64,000 nucleotides of DNA from Flavobacterium sp. 270 (GTDB lineage: Bacteria > Bacteroidota > Bacteroidia > Flavobacteriales > Flavobacteriaceae): NCBI RefSeq assembly GCF_004368785.1, contig NZ_SODM01000003.1:682001-746000 (forward strand). Direction: 5' to 3'. Within the stretch, counting starts at the first letter, position 1; the number at the start of each line of letters is the position of its first letter. A program made the position numbers and the translations under genes. This document shows positions 6,969-17,072 of the stretch, piece after piece. Under the pieces are notes generated by a model. That model did not search any database, was not told where the DNA came from, and saw only the letters and a program-made list of their open reading frames with translations.

Positions 6969-9380
6969 TTAGTATAACCCAGGAAATTTAGAAGGATTAA
7001 CTTCGTTCATCATGCTATAAACCTTTTCGAATATATCTTCTGCAGAAGGTTTAGAGAAATAATCACCATCAGTTCCGTATGCTGGTCTGTGTGCTTTTGC
7101 AGCTAAAGTTTGTGGTTTGCTGTCTAAGTAATTATAAGCATCTTGTTCCTCAAGAATTTGTTGTAAAATAAATGCTGAAGCACCACCAGGAACATCTTCG
7201 TCGATTACTAAAAGACGATTTGTTTTTGCAATACTTTTTACAATATCTTTATTAATATCAAACGGAAGTAAAGATTGAATATCAATTACTTCGCAGTCAA
7301 TTCCTAAATCTAATAATTCGTTAGCAGCTTGCTGAACCAATCTCAAAGTAGATCCGTAAGAAACCAATGTTATATCTGAACCTTCTCTAAGTGTTTCAAC
7401 AACACCAATTGGTGTTTTAAATTCACCAAAATTCAAAGGCGTTTTTTCTTTTAATCGATAACCATTTAAACATTCAATAACCAAAGCCGGTTCGTCACAT
7501 TCTAAAAGCGTGTTGTAAAAACCTGCAGCCTGCGTCATGTCACGAGGAACCAAAACGTGAATACCACGAATAGCGTTGATAATCATTCCCATTGGAGAAC
7601 CAGAATGCCAGATACCTTCAAGACGGTGTCCGCGGGTTCTAATGATTAATGGAGCTTTTTGTTTTCCAACCGTTCTGTATTGTAAAGTAGCCAAATCATC
7701 ACTCATGATCTGGATAGCATATAATAAATAATCTAAATATTGAATTTCGGCAATAGGACGTAAACCTCTCAAAGCCATACCAATTCCCTGACCAATAATG
7801 GTAGCTTCACGAATTCCGACATCGGCAACACGAAGTTCTCCGTATTTTTCCTGCATACCTTCCAAACCTTGGTTTACGTCACCAATGTTTCCTACATCTT
7901 CTCCAAAAATCAAAGTTTCTGGATATTTTGTAAACAAAGCATCAAAATTGTCACGTAAAATCATTCTGCCGTCTAAATCCGGTTTAGCATTTACGGCATA
8001 TTTTGGAAGTACTTTTTCTACTGAAAACACATTTTTAGCCGAATCAGAATGCAGATTACTGCTAAATTTTCCCTGTGTTATGCCAATATAATTCGTAATC
8101 CATTCCGACAATAAAACTTTACTGTTTGGAACTTCAATAAAACGAAGAATTTTTCTTGCTATAGAAAGCATGTCTTTTTTTAAAGGCGCTTTTATAGCAT
8201 TTAATTCCGAGATATATTTTTGAATTTTTTCTTTATGATTAATGCTGGCTTCGGCAATTTGTGCCAATAAAGTCAAAAGATTTTTCTGATCTTCGATAAT
8301 TGGATTAATAAAAGAATTCCAAGCTTCTTTTTTAGCTTCCATTACCTCTTTTCTCAGCTCAGCATCTATTTCAGACAATTCTTCCGGCGATGCAATATTG
8401 ATGGCAATCATCCATAAACGCATCTGGCGGATACAATCAAAATCTCTCTCCCAAGCCAGTCTGTCACTGTTTTTATAACGTTCGTGAGATCCAGAAGTTG
8501 AGTGTCCCTGCGGTTGTGTTAATTCGTTTACGTGAATTAAAACCGGAATATGTTCTTCGCGGGCAATGGCACCGGCTCTTTCGTAAGTAGAAACCAATTC
8601 GGCATAATCCCAGCCTTTTACTCTAAAGATTTCGTAACCTTTTGAGTCCATATCACGTTGATATCCTTTTAGGATTTCAGAAATATTTTCTTTTGTAGTC
8701 TGATGTTTTGCATGAACAGAGATTCCGTATTCATCGTCCCAAACACTCATTACCATCGGAACTTGCAAAACTCCGGCAGCATTTATCGTTTCAAAAAATA
8801 AACCTTCAGAAGTACTGGCGTTACCAATGGTTCCCCAAGCCACTTCATTTCCGTTTACAGAAAATTTATCTTTAATAGTAATACCATCAACATTTCTGTA
8901 AATTTTAGAAGCCTGCGCCAAACCTAATAATCTTGGCATTTGTCCTGCTGTAGGCGATATATCTGAGCTTGAGTTTTTTTGTTTGGTTAGATCCTTCCAA
9001 GAACCGTCTTCATTTAAACTGTGCGTAACAAAGTGTCCGCCCATTTGTCTACCTGCAGACATAGGATCAAAAGCTAAATCTGTATGACCGTATAAACCGG
9101 CAAAAAACTGTTTAGGATTTAATTCGCCAATAGCCATCATGAAAGTTTGATCGCGATAGTATCCAGATCTAAAATCCCCGTTTTTAAAAGCTTTTGCCAT
9201 AGCAAGCTGCGGCACTTCTTTTCCGTCGCCAAAAATTCCAAATTTGGCTTTTCCTGTCAATACTTCTTTACGACCTAAAAGACTACATTCACGGCTTGTA
9301 ACCGCAATTCTATAGTCATTCAATACCTCCGTTTTGAAATCTTCAAATGTTAGTGTAGTATTGTTTTTTTCTGTAATCAT
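6969..9380 (-). CDS. Branched-chain 2-oxoacid dehydrogenase E1, fused alpha and beta subunits
   Basis: This thiamine-diphosphate enzyme should decarboxylate branched-chain 2-oxoacids and pass the acyl group to a lipoyl E2, feeding branched fatty-acid synthesis or amino-acid breakdown. Residues about 60-400 form the E1-alpha part (AGRQMGGHF, and the cofactor stretch GTIGNASTSEGLFFETIN). Residues about 470-800 form E1-beta (ALFTKYPETLIFGEDVG, GIREATIIGQGIGMALRGLRPIAEIQYLDYL, DEDVPGGASAF). Alpha and beta are normally separate genes, but the fused form of about 800 residues is usual in flavobacteria. The start at 9380 (MITEKNN) is preferred to an ATG five codons upstream (MTLKI). E2 and E3 are not nearby. 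Substrate choice between pyruvate and branched-chain acids is inferred from the family. Confidence 0.9.
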   Translation of the reverse strand: MITEKNNTTLTFEDFKTEVLNDYRIAVTSRECSLLGRKEVLTGKAKFGIFGDGKEVPQLAMAKAFKNGDFRSGYYRDQTFMMAIGELNPKQFFAGLYGHTDLAFDPMSAGRQMGGHFVTHSLNEDGSWKDLTKQKNSSSDISPTAGQMPRLLGLAQASKIYRNVDGITIKDKFSVNGNEVAWGTIGNASTSEGLFFETINAAGVLQVPMVMSVWDDEYGISVHAKHQTTKENISEILKGYQRDMDSKGYEIFRVKGWDYAELVSTYERAGAIAREEHIPVLIHVNELTQPQGHSTSGSHERYKNSDRLAWERDFDCIRQMRLWMIAINIASPEELSEIDAELRKEVMEAKKEAWNSFINPIIEDQKNLLTLLAQIAEASINHKEKIQKYISELNAIKAPLKKDMLSIARKILRFIEVPNSKVLLSEWITNYIGITQGKFSSNLHSDSAKNVFSVEKVLPKYAVNAKPDLDGRMILRDNFDALFTKYPETLIFGEDVGNIGDVNQGLEGMQEKYGELRVADVGIREATIIGQGIGMALRGLRPIAEIQYLDYLLYAIQIMSDDLATLQYRTVGKQKAPLIIRTRGHRLEGIWHSGSPMGMIINAIRGIHVLVPRDMTQAAGFYNTLLECDEPALVIECLNGYRLKEKTPLNFGEFKTPIGVVETLREGSDITLVSYGSTLRLVQQAANELLDLGIDCEVIDIQSLLPFDINKDIVKSIAKTNRLLVIDEDVPGGASAFILQQILEEQDAYNYLDSKPQTLAAKAHRPAYGTDGDYFSKPSAEDIFEKVYSMMNEVNPSKFPGLY

Positions 9381-9447
9381 AATCTTGAGGGTCATGTTTA
9401 GACTGCGAAATTACTTAAAAACAATCAATAATCATAATTCTTTAAAA

Positions 9448-9485
9448 TAAATATAATTTAATTATTTGTATTTAAAATCAAAAAA
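9448..9485 (-). promoter_or_regulatory. Candidate promoter for the E1 dehydrogenase
   Basis: On the minus strand a TTTTTTG (9485-9479) lies 23 nt before TATATTTA (9455-9448). This approximates the Bacteroidota -33 TTG / -7 TAnnTTTG pair and gives a leader of about 60 nt. The last base of the -7 box deviates. Confidence 0.35.
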
Positions 9486-9567
9486 CTACGTATTTTTTTT
9501 GATGTATTTTTATGTAAAATTTAATTTTACTGATAATTTCGTATGTTTTTATTTAATTTTTGTTTGA

Positions 9568-12399
9568 TTAAAACCATTTTCGGGTGAAAAGTGTGACTAA
9601 TGTTCGGGGCGCAAATGTGACCACAAATCTAATTTTTTCACTGTATTTTGGCTGCGAAATTTCCCAGCCATTATTAGAATACACCGGAAAATAAAGTTCA
9701 AAATAATCAGGAACAAGATTTAATCGGACACCGCTGTCATAAGCAAAATCAGATTTTAGATGTTTATTTTTCACAAAACCAAGATCTCCATACACTTCAA
9801 CCCAATTCCAAAGAGCATAACTGGCATTTAGAGTTGCCATCCATTGATTGGCATATCTAGGTTCAATTTTAGACTTAAAACCACCTTCTGCAATCACATA
9901 CTGCTGGCTAAAAATTCCTGTACTTTCAGATCTTCCCAAAAAGTTATAATCAAATAAATAGTCCGTTGGTCTGTCTAAACCAAAACTAAAATAATCTGAA
10001 TTTGTTGTATTATAAATAAAACTTCCGGCAAACAATCTCAAATTAAGTTTATGATTGTTTTCTAGTAATCTTCGATATTCTACTTCACCGGATATTTTTC
10101 CAAAATCGCCGGAAAACTGTACATCACTCATAAAATTGAAATGATCTACCAATTCTGTTTTAGTATTTACATAACGTGCATTAAAAACAGAATAATTAGG
10201 TTTAGAGTTATCTGTAATAAATTGGCTGGCTTCGCGATTTACAATTACCTGACGCAAAAGGATAAGCTGTTTTCTGTTGTCTCTAAAATTTTCTTCCCTA
10301 ATTCTTAACTGTACCATTGGATTCAGTCTTAAATAAGTCGCGTCTGGAGCATAATGATAATAATTTTGGCTGATAGAATATCGTACATTATAAAATGTAC
10401 TGTTTCTATAATAATGATTTAATGAAAAAGCAGAAGAACCAGAAAGTGTTCCTGCTTTTATAGAATACGCCGGATTAATATCAAATGTAAACGGTTTATC
10501 TAAAATGGTTTTGTTGTGAAAACGTATTCCCGGAGTAAAACCATCGTAGTAATTGTAAGTAAGAGTAGGAATGTATAAAATTTGGTTATAGTATGGATCT
10601 TCAAGATCTTTTGCGAAATTAAATTTGATAGGACGGTTTGTAATCGCAAGACTTTTTAGTGATTTCCAATTATTTCTTAAATTGTATTCTGGAACTTCAT
10701 TGTCATAATTCAATACTATTTTATCAGCATTTTTTCTTTCAAAAGTGTAAACCGTATCCGTATTTTTAGGTTCAATCCAATTTTTAAAAACGACTTCATT
10801 TTTTTTAATTCCATATACAGGAATTGGTGCATAAATACCCGTTTTGTTTTTTATAGAAAACTGTACACTGTCTTTTGTTCGAGATACATGCGAAAATTTG
10901 TAATCTATAATATCACGAGAATCTATAATAGTTTTAAAAAACCAATTGATGTCTTTTGGACTTTTTTTAGTTAGAATTTTTTCAAAATCAGATCTGTCAG
11001 CCTGCTGTTTTTTATTTAAGTCGTAAAATTCCTGAATGCTTTCGGGAACAATATCGTGATTCAAATAATCATCTAAATAACTCAAACTTAAACCTGCTCG
11101 ATATTTACTGGCTATCTGCTCGTTAAATTTTATTAAAGTGTTTTTTGGATCTCCCAAAGGCTGGTCCAGATTTTTTCTCGCCATCAGCATATAATAATAA
11201 CTATATTGCTCATTAAAAGTAAGATTGGCAATATTATAGCTTTTAAATATTTTCATATTAGAAAGACTTCCAAGCATTTTTTGATCCAGATGATTTTCCT
11301 CCATATATTTCATCATGGTGTAAATTTGAATCCCATCATGCACCCAGCTGTCTTTTCTTGGATCTATTCGCAGACTGTTTTTTAAATAATTATGCAGATA
11401 GGTTTTTAGAAAAGTAATTTCAAAAATAAATTCATCCGAAAACGGACTTATAAAAGACGGCAGTTGATTTAAGCCATAAAACGGGTTTCGGTCATAATCT
11501 GCCTGAGAAATTGTTATTTTTTCATGCGGATATTTTCCAATAAAAGCACTCGCAAAAGTTACAACACGATTAATAATTATAGCTTTCTGAATATTATCCA
11601 GTTTTTTGGTTTTAAGATTAGAAAGGATTTCTATTGAGCCATTTGTGTAACTTTCAAAATTATTTTGTTTTTCAATAACAATATTAAAGTCAGTTCGGTT
11701 ATCTCCAGAGTATGAATAAACAGACCATTGCGGATTTGTTAAGTCTGTTGCCGCTAAATTCAAATCTGTAGCGATCGAATAATTGTTGGGAATTTTAATT
11801 GCAATTTTATAATCTGTAGCTGCATTTGCAATATCATCCAGATTAAAATTATTGTATTTTGTAAATTGATGATCTTCGTAACGGGCTGGGCTTAAAAACC
11901 AGTTTTTTAAATTCATTCCGCCATTTTGGTCAAATCCGTAATGCGTAAATTTATCACTTGGAATTTTAGAAATGTAATCGAGATGTAGCTCTATTTTTTC
12001 ATTTGGAGCCAGTTTTTGCTTAAGTTTTACAATAATAAAATCAGGGTTTTTACTTGGTCTTTCCCATTCAAAAGGAATTTCATTGCTATCCGATAAATTT
12101 AAAATTGTAGTGCTGCCTCTTTCTTCTTCTTTTGCGACATGAAAACCTCTGTAGAACTCATCTGAAAAACGTTTTGCCAGCGGCGTGTTTTTATCAGAGA
12201 AAGCATTGTTCCAGTCATTTAGAACAATAGTATCTAAAGAATCATTAGACGTATTATAAAAAGTAATATCCTGTTTTACATTTAGCGTTTTGAGTTCGAG
12301 ATTTACCGCTACTTCCATCTTAGACTGATGTTGCGCATATTGTTTTACTGAAGTGAATAAAACAAAAAAGAATAAGATTATTTTATATAAAGATCTCAA
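9568..12399 (-). CDS. M1-peptidase-like protein lacking the zinc site, with C-terminal outer-membrane barrel
   Basis: This 943-residue exported protein starts at a TTG that gives a clear signal peptide (RSLYKIILFFFVLFTSVKQYAQ); no in-frame ATG is available upstream. Residues about 25-250 resemble the M1 N-terminal beta domain, and about 270-480 the catalytic domain. Where M1 enzymes carry HExxH, this has FLKTYLHNYLKNSL (around residues 335-350). The downstream NEG-type glutamate motif is SWVHDGIQIYTMMKY (around 355-370). The zinc ligands therefore appear to be lost. From about residue 600 to the end the chain is alternating aromatic strands ending in RKWF with terminal Phe, as in outer-membrane barrels. 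It may be a surface or periplasmic binding protein and not a peptidase. Annotation pipelines may still call it an aminopeptidase. Confidence 0.7.
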   Translation of the reverse strand: MRSLYKIILFFFVLFTSVKQYAQHQSKMEVAVNLELKTLNVKQDITFYNTSNDSLDTIVLNDWNNAFSDKNTPLAKRFSDEFYRGFHVAKEEERGSTTILNLSDSNEIPFEWERPSKNPDFIIVKLKQKLAPNEKIELHLDYISKIPSDKFTHYGFDQNGGMNLKNWFLSPARYEDHQFTKYNNFNLDDIANAATDYKIAIKIPNNYSIATDLNLAATDLTNPQWSVYSYSGDNRTDFNIVIEKQNNFESYTNGSIEILSNLKTKKLDNIQKAIIINRVVTFASAFIGKYPHEKITISQADYDRNPFYGLNQLPSFISPFSDEFIFEITFLKTYLHNYLKNSLRIDPRKDSWVHDGIQIYTMMKYMEENHLDQKMLGSLSNMKIFKSYNIANLTFNEQYSYYYMLMARKNLDQPLGDPKNTLIKFNEQIASKYRAGLSLSYLDDYLNHDIVPESIQEFYDLNKKQQADRSDFEKILTKKSPKDINWFFKTIIDSRDIIDYKFSHVSRTKDSVQFSIKNKTGIYAPIPVYGIKKNEVVFKNWIEPKNTDTVYTFERKNADKIVLNYDNEVPEYNLRNNWKSLKSLAITNRPIKFNFAKDLEDPYYNQILYIPTLTYNYYDGFTPGIRFHNKTILDKPFTFDINPAYSIKAGTLSGSSAFSLNHYYRNSTFYNVRYSISQNYYHYAPDATYLRLNPMVQLRIREENFRDNRKQLILLRQVIVNREASQFITDNSKPNYSVFNARYVNTKTELVDHFNFMSDVQFSGDFGKISGEVEYRRLLENNHKLNLRLFAGSFIYNTTNSDYFSFGLDRPTDYLFDYNFLGRSESTGIFSQQYVIAEGGFKSKIEPRYANQWMATLNASYALWNWVEVYGDLGFVKNKHLKSDFAYDSGVRLNLVPDYFELYFPVYSNNGWEISQPKYSEKIRFVVTFAPRTLVTLFTRKWF

Positions 12400-12472
12400 T
12401 AGCTGCTTGAATTTATTTAGGCTGTATATCTATTTACGAGCGTATAATTATTTTGGATTTTTGTAAAAATAG

Positions 12473-12505
12473 TATAAAAAAAGCTGTTTAAAAAAACAGC
12501 TTTAA
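12473..12505 (-). terminator. Intrinsic terminator downstream of the LOG-family gene
   Basis: The hairpin AAGCTGTTT / AAACAGCTT (12481 to about 12502) is followed on the minus strand by a run of seven T. It lies between the LOG-family gene and the M1-like gene, so these are separate transcription units. Confidence 0.75.
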
Positions 12506-12533
12506 ATTTTTGCAATACTTTACGGTATTTTTA

Positions 12534-12612
12534 AACCATATAAGTCATATAAGTTCATATTAAAAGCATTAACACGCTCAAAACTTAAATAACTTATATC
12601 ACTTATATGGTT
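12534..12612. repeat. Inverted-repeat element, family A copy 2
   Basis: The left arm at 12534-12555 begins AACCATATAAGTCATATAAG. The right arm at 12591-12612 is its complement with one mismatch over 22 nt. The spacer is about 35 nt. The arms are nearly identical to those at 3156-3177 and 3297-3317, 9 kb away. Confidence 0.75.
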
Positions 12613-12621
12613 AAAAAATAT

Positions 12622-13350
12622 TTAGAAATTCGGACTCAAATCGTATTTTTTGTAGAATTTGTCCAAAGCTTCAACTACTTCATCTTCAGTGTCTACGATC
12701 TTAAATAAGTTTAAATCTTCTGGGCTTACAGTTTGCATTTTTTCTACCAAAACCGTTTTTACCCATTCGATTAATCCAGACCAGAATTCAACACCAACTA
12801 ATATAATTGGGAATTTTCCAATTTTTTTAGTTTGGATCAAAGTAATTGCTTCAAACATCTCGTCTAAGGTTCCAAAACCTCCCGGCATTACTACGAAACC
12901 TTGAGAATATTTTACAAACATTACTTTTCTCACGAAGAAGTAATCGAAATTAAGGTTTTTATCGTGATCGATATAAGGGTTAAAATGCTGTTCAAAAGGC
13001 AATTCGATATTAAGACCAACTGAAGTTCCGCCTCCTAAATGTGCCCCTTTATTACCAGCTTCCATTATTCCGGGACCACCTCCTGTGATTACGCCATAAC
13101 CAGCTTTACTAATTTTAAAAGCAATTTTTTCAGCCAGTAAATAATATTTATCCTCTGGTTTTGTTCTTGCCGATCCAAAAATCGACACACACGGACCAAT
13201 ACGCCCCATGCTTTCATATCCGTTTACAAATTCAGCCATGATTTTAAAAATCGCCCAGCTGTCATTTGTTCTAATTTCATTCCACGTTTTTTGTTTCAAA
13301 CGATCCTGGATTACTTTATCCTCATCGTTGTCAAAATCTTCTAATCTCAT
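12622..13350 (-). CDS. LOG-family Rossmann-fold protein (TIGR00730 type)
   Basis: This 242-residue cytosolic protein of the lysine-decarboxylase-like/LOG family carries the nucleotide-binding GGGPGIMEAGNKGAHLGGG (around residues 88-106) and the hallmark PGGFGTLDEMFEAI (around 156-169). Some members are cytokinin-riboside 5'-monophosphate phosphoribohydrolases or act on AMP and other nucleotides. In non-plant-associated bacteria the true role is unsettled. The N-terminal extension of about 50 residues (MRLEDFDNDEDKVIQDRLK...) is typical of the Bacteroidota subgroup. It forms its own transcription unit with a terminator at 12473-12505. The name 'lysine decarboxylase' seen in some databases is misleading. 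Confidence 0.9.
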   Translation of the reverse strand: MRLEDFDNDEDKVIQDRLKQKTWNEIRTNDSWAIFKIMAEFVNGYESMGRIGPCVSIFGSARTKPEDKYYLLAEKIAFKISKAGYGVITGGGPGIMEAGNKGAHLGGGTSVGLNIELPFEQHFNPYIDHDKNLNFDYFFVRKVMFVKYSQGFVVMPGGFGTLDEMFEAITLIQTKKIGKFPIILVGVEFWSGLIEWVKTVLVEKMQTVSPEDLNLFKIVDTEDEVVEALDKFYKKYDLSPNF

Positions 13351-13393
13351 TTTTTGCGTATTATTAATTTATTTTTCAGGAGCTCGTTCCTGT

Positions 13394-13411
13394 TCCCGAT
13401 AGCTATCGGGA
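13394..13411. repeat. Perfect 18-bp palindrome in a dispersed intergenic module
   Basis: TCCCGATAGCTATCGGGA is a perfect palindrome. It lies in a 174-nt gap that also carries sequence such as CTCGTTCCTG and GGATGCCGTTCC, which I recall recurring between genes in Flavobacterium. It is not followed by a T-run, so it is called a repeat and not a terminator. The rest of the gap shows no gene. Confidence 0.55.
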
Positions 13412-13524
13412 CTATATCTTTTGTAGCCTCGTTAAAAAACGATCAAAAAAGGATGCCGTTCCTATCAAGGCTAGGGCATTAGTTTTCAATTGAAATTTGG
13501 GTTTATAAAAAGAACAATTTCTTA

Positions 13525-13884
13525 TTAATACGTTTGCTCTTCAATTGATTTGGTAATATTACTTTTTACTTTTCCGGTATGTTCTGTAGTCTTAGATTCT
13601 ATAAGCATTATAGAACATTCTTCAACCGATGAAACCCTGTGATTTATGCCTTTTTTTACCACAAATAAATCACCTTTTTGCATTGTAAATGAAGGTTGAT
13701 TTTCAATTTCCATCAAAAGTTCTCCATCAACAATATAAAATAATTCGTCTTCATTTTCGTGATTGTGCCACGGAACTTCCTGACCTTTTATTTTAGCAAC
13801 CTTAATATATTGATCGTTTACTTCATCAATTATTTTGGGCGAAAAATATTGTTCTACGTTACTGAATTTTTCTTTTAGATTCAT
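13525..13884 (-). CDS. Small cupin-domain protein
   Basis: This is a single-domain cupin of about 119 residues. Motif 1 is seen in VPWHNHENEDELFYIVDGELLMEIE (metal-ligand histidines and glutamate); motif 2 is around GDLFVVKKGINHRV. The family is widespread and includes isomerases, dioxygenases and sensors, so no reaction is assigned. The start at MNLKEKF (13884) follows family habit. An ATG three codons upstream (13893) is also possible, and the longest frame begins with a TTG at 13908. The protein is cytosolic. It is isolated from its neighbours by 174- and 245-nt gaps. Confidence 0.8.
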   Translation of the reverse strand: MNLKEKFSNVEQYFSPKIIDEVNDQYIKVAKIKGQEVPWHNHENEDELFYIVDGELLMEIENQPSFTMQKGDLFVVKKGINHRVSSVEECSIMLIESKTTEHTGKVKSNITKSIEEQTY

Positions 13885-14085
13885 AGATTTCATCTTAACC
13901 TTTTTCAAAACAAAAGCTTTGACAAAAAGGGCGTACTAAATTAGTGCTTTTTTTAAGAATTGTTATGAAAATCTACATTTATTAATTAAAATGTAACATT
14001 TTTTTGATGTTTTATTTTGGTTGAGTTTAATTATCAACGAGTTAGTTCTTTTGCCTTTTTTGAGTGGATTGGATAAAAGAAGACG

Positions 14086-14122
14086 AAAGCTTTGTCAAAG
14101 TTTTAAACTTTGACAAAGCTTT
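14086..14122. terminator. Long hairpin downstream of uvrA
   Basis: AAAGCTTTGTCAAAGTTT (14086-14103) and its exact complement (14105-14122) make a nearly continuous palindrome, with a stem of up to about 16 bp. It lies 32 nt past the uvrA stop. The flanking T content is modest on the minus strand, so it may act as a terminator or be another palindromic repeat. The remaining sequence between 13909 and 14153 shows no gene. Confidence 0.6.
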
Positions 14123-14153
14123 TATATGAATTAATTCTATTGAAAAAAGAATA

Positions 14154-16985
14154 TTATTCTAATTCCTTCTTCAAAAACTTAGCTGTATAACTTTTTTTAC
14201 TTTTAGCCACTTCTTCCGGAGTTCCTTTAGCGATAAGTTCACCGCCACCTTTTCCGCCTTCTGGGCCAATATCGATAATGTAATCCGCAAGTTTAATAAC
14301 GTCCATATTATGCTCGATAACCAGGATTGTGTTTCCTTTGTCGACCAGTTTATTGATTACATCCATTAAAACACGAATGTCTTCAAAGTGTAATCCTGTT
14401 GTGGGTTCATCCAGAATATAAAATGTATTTCCGGTATCTTTTTTAGATAATTCCCCAGCCAGTTTAATACGTTGCGCTTCACCACCGGAAAGTGTTGTAC
14501 TTTGTTGTCCAAGCGTAATGTAACCTAAACCAACATCCTGAATTGTTTTTACTTTTCTGTAAATCTTCGGAATGTTCTCAAAAAACGGAACCGCTTCATC
14601 AACTGTCATATTCAATACATCAGAAATAGATTTTCCTTTGTATCTGATTTCTAAAGTTTCTCTGTTAAAACGTTTCCCCTGACAAGTTTCGCATTCTACA
14701 TAAACATCTGGTAAAAAGTTCATTTCGATAGTTCTAACTCCTGAACCTTCGCAGGTTTCGCAGCGTCCGCCTTTTACATTAAAACTAAAACGACCTGCTT
14801 TGTAACCACGAATCATACTTTCAGAAGTCATCGTAAATAGATTTCTGATTTCAGTAAAAACTTCGGTATAAGTCGCAGGGTTTGAACGTGGCGTTCTACC
14901 AATCGGACTTTGGTCAATATCAATTACTTTGTCAATATGTTCTAAACCTTCAATTTTTTTATAAGGTTGTGGTTTTTTTACGCCATTAAAATAATAAGCA
15001 TTCAGAATCGGATATAGCGTTTCATTAATCAAAGTAGATTTCCCGCTTCCAGAAACTCCCGTAACACAAATTAATTGACCTAAAGGCAAATCAATCGTAA
15101 CATTTTTAAGGTTATTTCCAGTTGCTCCAGAAAGTTTTAAAAACTTACCGTTTCCTTTTCGTCTCTTTTTCGGAATCTCTAATTTCATTTTACCGTTCAA
15201 ATATTGAGCAGTAATGGTGTCTGATTTTAAAGTTTCTGCAGGAGTTCCAATACTGATGATTTCTCCACCGTATTTTCCAGCTTTTGGGCCAATATCAATT
15301 ACATAATCAGCGGTTTCGATCATGTCTTTGTCGTGTTCTACCACAATAACCGAGTTCCCGATATCGCGTAATTGTTCTAAAGACTGAATCAGCTTTTCAT
15401 TATCTCTCTGGTGTAAACCAATACTTGGTTCGTCCAGAATATATAAAACACCAACCAATTGTGAACCAATTTGAGTTGCCAGGCGAATACGCTGTGCTTC
15501 TCCGCCCGAAAGTGATTTTGAACTTCGGCTTAAAGCCAAATAATTCAAACCAACATTCATTAAAAAGTTCAATCTATCTTTAATTTCTTTAACTACTTCA
15601 GAAGCAATCAAAAGTTGTTTGTCAGTTAAATGATTGTTTAAATCTAAAAACCAAGCTGTTAAATCAGAAATATCCATATCACACAATTCAGTGATATTTT
15701 TTCCATTCACTCTAAAAAACTGAGCTTCTTTTTTAAGACGAGAACCTTCGCAAACCGGACAATTTACTTCGTCCATAAAATCTTTTGCCCATCGTTTTAT
15801 AGTTGTTGATGCACTTTCATCATATTGATTTTTAATAAAATGAGATATTCCTTCAAAATCAATTTTATAATCGCGCGTAACGCCAAGATCTTTTGAGTTT
15901 ACGGTAAATTTATCTTTTCCGCCGTGAAGAATCATATTCATTGCTTCTTCCGGAATTTTCTCAATTGGATCTGTAATTTTAAATCCGAATTTCTCGCCAA
16001 TTACTTCTAATTGCTTAAAAATCCATGAAGATTTGTATTCGCCAAGAGGCGCAAAACCACCCGCTTTAATGGATAATTTTGGATTCGGAATAATCTTTTT
16101 CACATTGATTTCATGAACTGTTCCTAATCCATTACAATGCGGACAAGCTCCTTTTGGAGAGTTGAAAGAAAATAAATTCGGCTCTGGATTTTGGTACGAA
16201 ATTCCGGTTGAAGGACACATCAAATTTCTACTGAAATAACGTACTTCATTAGAATCCTGATCTAAAACCATCAAAACATCTTCGCCATGATGCATCGCTG
16301 TATTGATGCTTTCGGCCAATCTTTTTTGATTGTCGGCAGTATCTTCAATCAACATTCTGTCAACAACGATTTCGATGTCGTGTGTTTTGTAACGGTCTAA
16401 TTTCATTCCCGAAACTAAATCCTGAACTTCACCATTTACACGGACTTTAAGAAATCCTTGTTTAGTAATTTGTTGAAATAATTCGGCATAATGCCCTTTT
16501 CTGGCTTTAATTACGGGAGCAAGAATATTAATTCGTTTTCCTTTAAAATCCTGCATAATCAAATCTTTAATCTGATCATCAGAATAGGAAACCATTTTTT
16601 CGCCAGTATTATAACTGTAAGCGTCTGCGCCACGAGCGTAAAGAAGCCTTAAGAAATCGTAAATTTCTGTAATAGTTCCAACCGTTGAACGCGGACTTTT
16701 ACTGGTCGTTTTTTGTTCGATCGCAATTACAGGAGAAAGTCCGTCGATTTTATCTACATCCGGACGTTCTAAACCGCCAAGAAACTGTCTTGCATACGCA
16801 GAAAAGGTTTCTACGTAACGACGTTGTCCTTCGGCATAAATGGTGTCGAAAGCCAAAGAGGATTTTCCCGAGCCTGATAAACCGGTAATTACAACCAGTT
16901 TTTCCCTCGGAATTGAGATGTCTATATTTTTCAGATTATGAACTCTTGCGCCAAGAACTTCAATAGTATTGTCTTTATCTAGCAT
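14154..16985 (-). CDS. uvrA: Excinuclease ABC subunit A (UvrA)
   Basis: UvrA is the damage-recognition ATPase of nucleotide excision repair and loads UvrB onto lesions. Both ABC modules are present. The first has Walker [15 protein letters not shown] (around residues 34-47) and signature [13 protein letters not shown] (around 495); the second has [15 protein letters not shown] (around 640) and [13 protein letters not shown] (around 835). The zinc fingers are visible as CPHCNGLG and as CETCEGSG...CETCQGKRF. The 943-residue length is normal. The ATG at 16985 gives the usual N-terminus ([20 protein letters not shown]). It is monocistronic with a hairpin after the stop. Confidence 0.98.
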   Translation of the reverse strand: MLDKDNTIEVLGARVHNLKNIDISIPREKLVVITGLSGSGKSSLAFDTIYAEGQRRYVETFSAYARQFLGGLERPDVDKIDGLSPVIAIEQKTTSKSPRSTVGTITEIYDFLRLLYARGADAYSYNTGEKMVSYSDDQIKDLIMQDFKGKRINILAPVIKARKGHYAELFQQITKQGFLKVRVNGEVQDLVSGMKLDRYKTHDIEIVVDRMLIEDTADNQKRLAESINTAMHHGEDVLMVLDQDSNEVRYFSRNLMCPSTGISYQNPEPNLFSFNSPKGACPHCNGLGTVHEINVKKIIPNPKLSIKAGGFAPLGEYKSSWIFKQLEVIGEKFGFKITDPIEKIPEEAMNMILHGGKDKFTVNSKDLGVTRDYKIDFEGISHFIKNQYDESASTTIKRWAKDFMDEVNCPVCEGSRLKKEAQFFRVNGKNITELCDMDISDLTAWFLDLNNHLTDKQLLIASEVVKEIKDRLNFLMNVGLNYLALSRSSKSLSGGEAQRIRLATQIGSQLVGVLYILDEPSIGLHQRDNEKLIQSLEQLRDIGNSVIVVEHDKDMIETADYVIDIGPKAGKYGGEIISIGTPAETLKSDTITAQYLNGKMKLEIPKKRRKGNGKFLKLSGATGNNLKNVTIDLPLGQLICVTGVSGSGKSTLINETLYPILNAYYFNGVKKPQPYKKIEGLEHIDKVIDIDQSPIGRTPRSNPATYTEVFTEIRNLFTMTSESMIRGYKAGRFSFNVKGGRCETCEGSGVRTIEMNFLPDVYVECETCQGKRFNRETLEIRYKGKSISDVLNMTVDEAVPFFENIPKIYRKVKTIQDVGLGYITLGQQSTTLSGGEAQRIKLAGELSKKDTGNTFYILDEPTTGLHFEDIRVLMDVINKLVDKGNTILVIEHNMDVIKLADYIIDIGPEGGKGGGELIAKGTPEEVAKSKKSYTAKFLKKELE

Positions 16986-17072
16986 AAATTTTGAGCAAAA
17001 CGCAAAGTTACCACTTTGATTTGTTCTTTTAGTACTAGAGTAGAGAAGTTTATGTTAAAAATTGTAACAATT

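Noticed and set aside
9568..12399. Active M1 aminopeptidase
   Set aside because: HExxH and the downstream glutamate motif are both missing at the expected positions.
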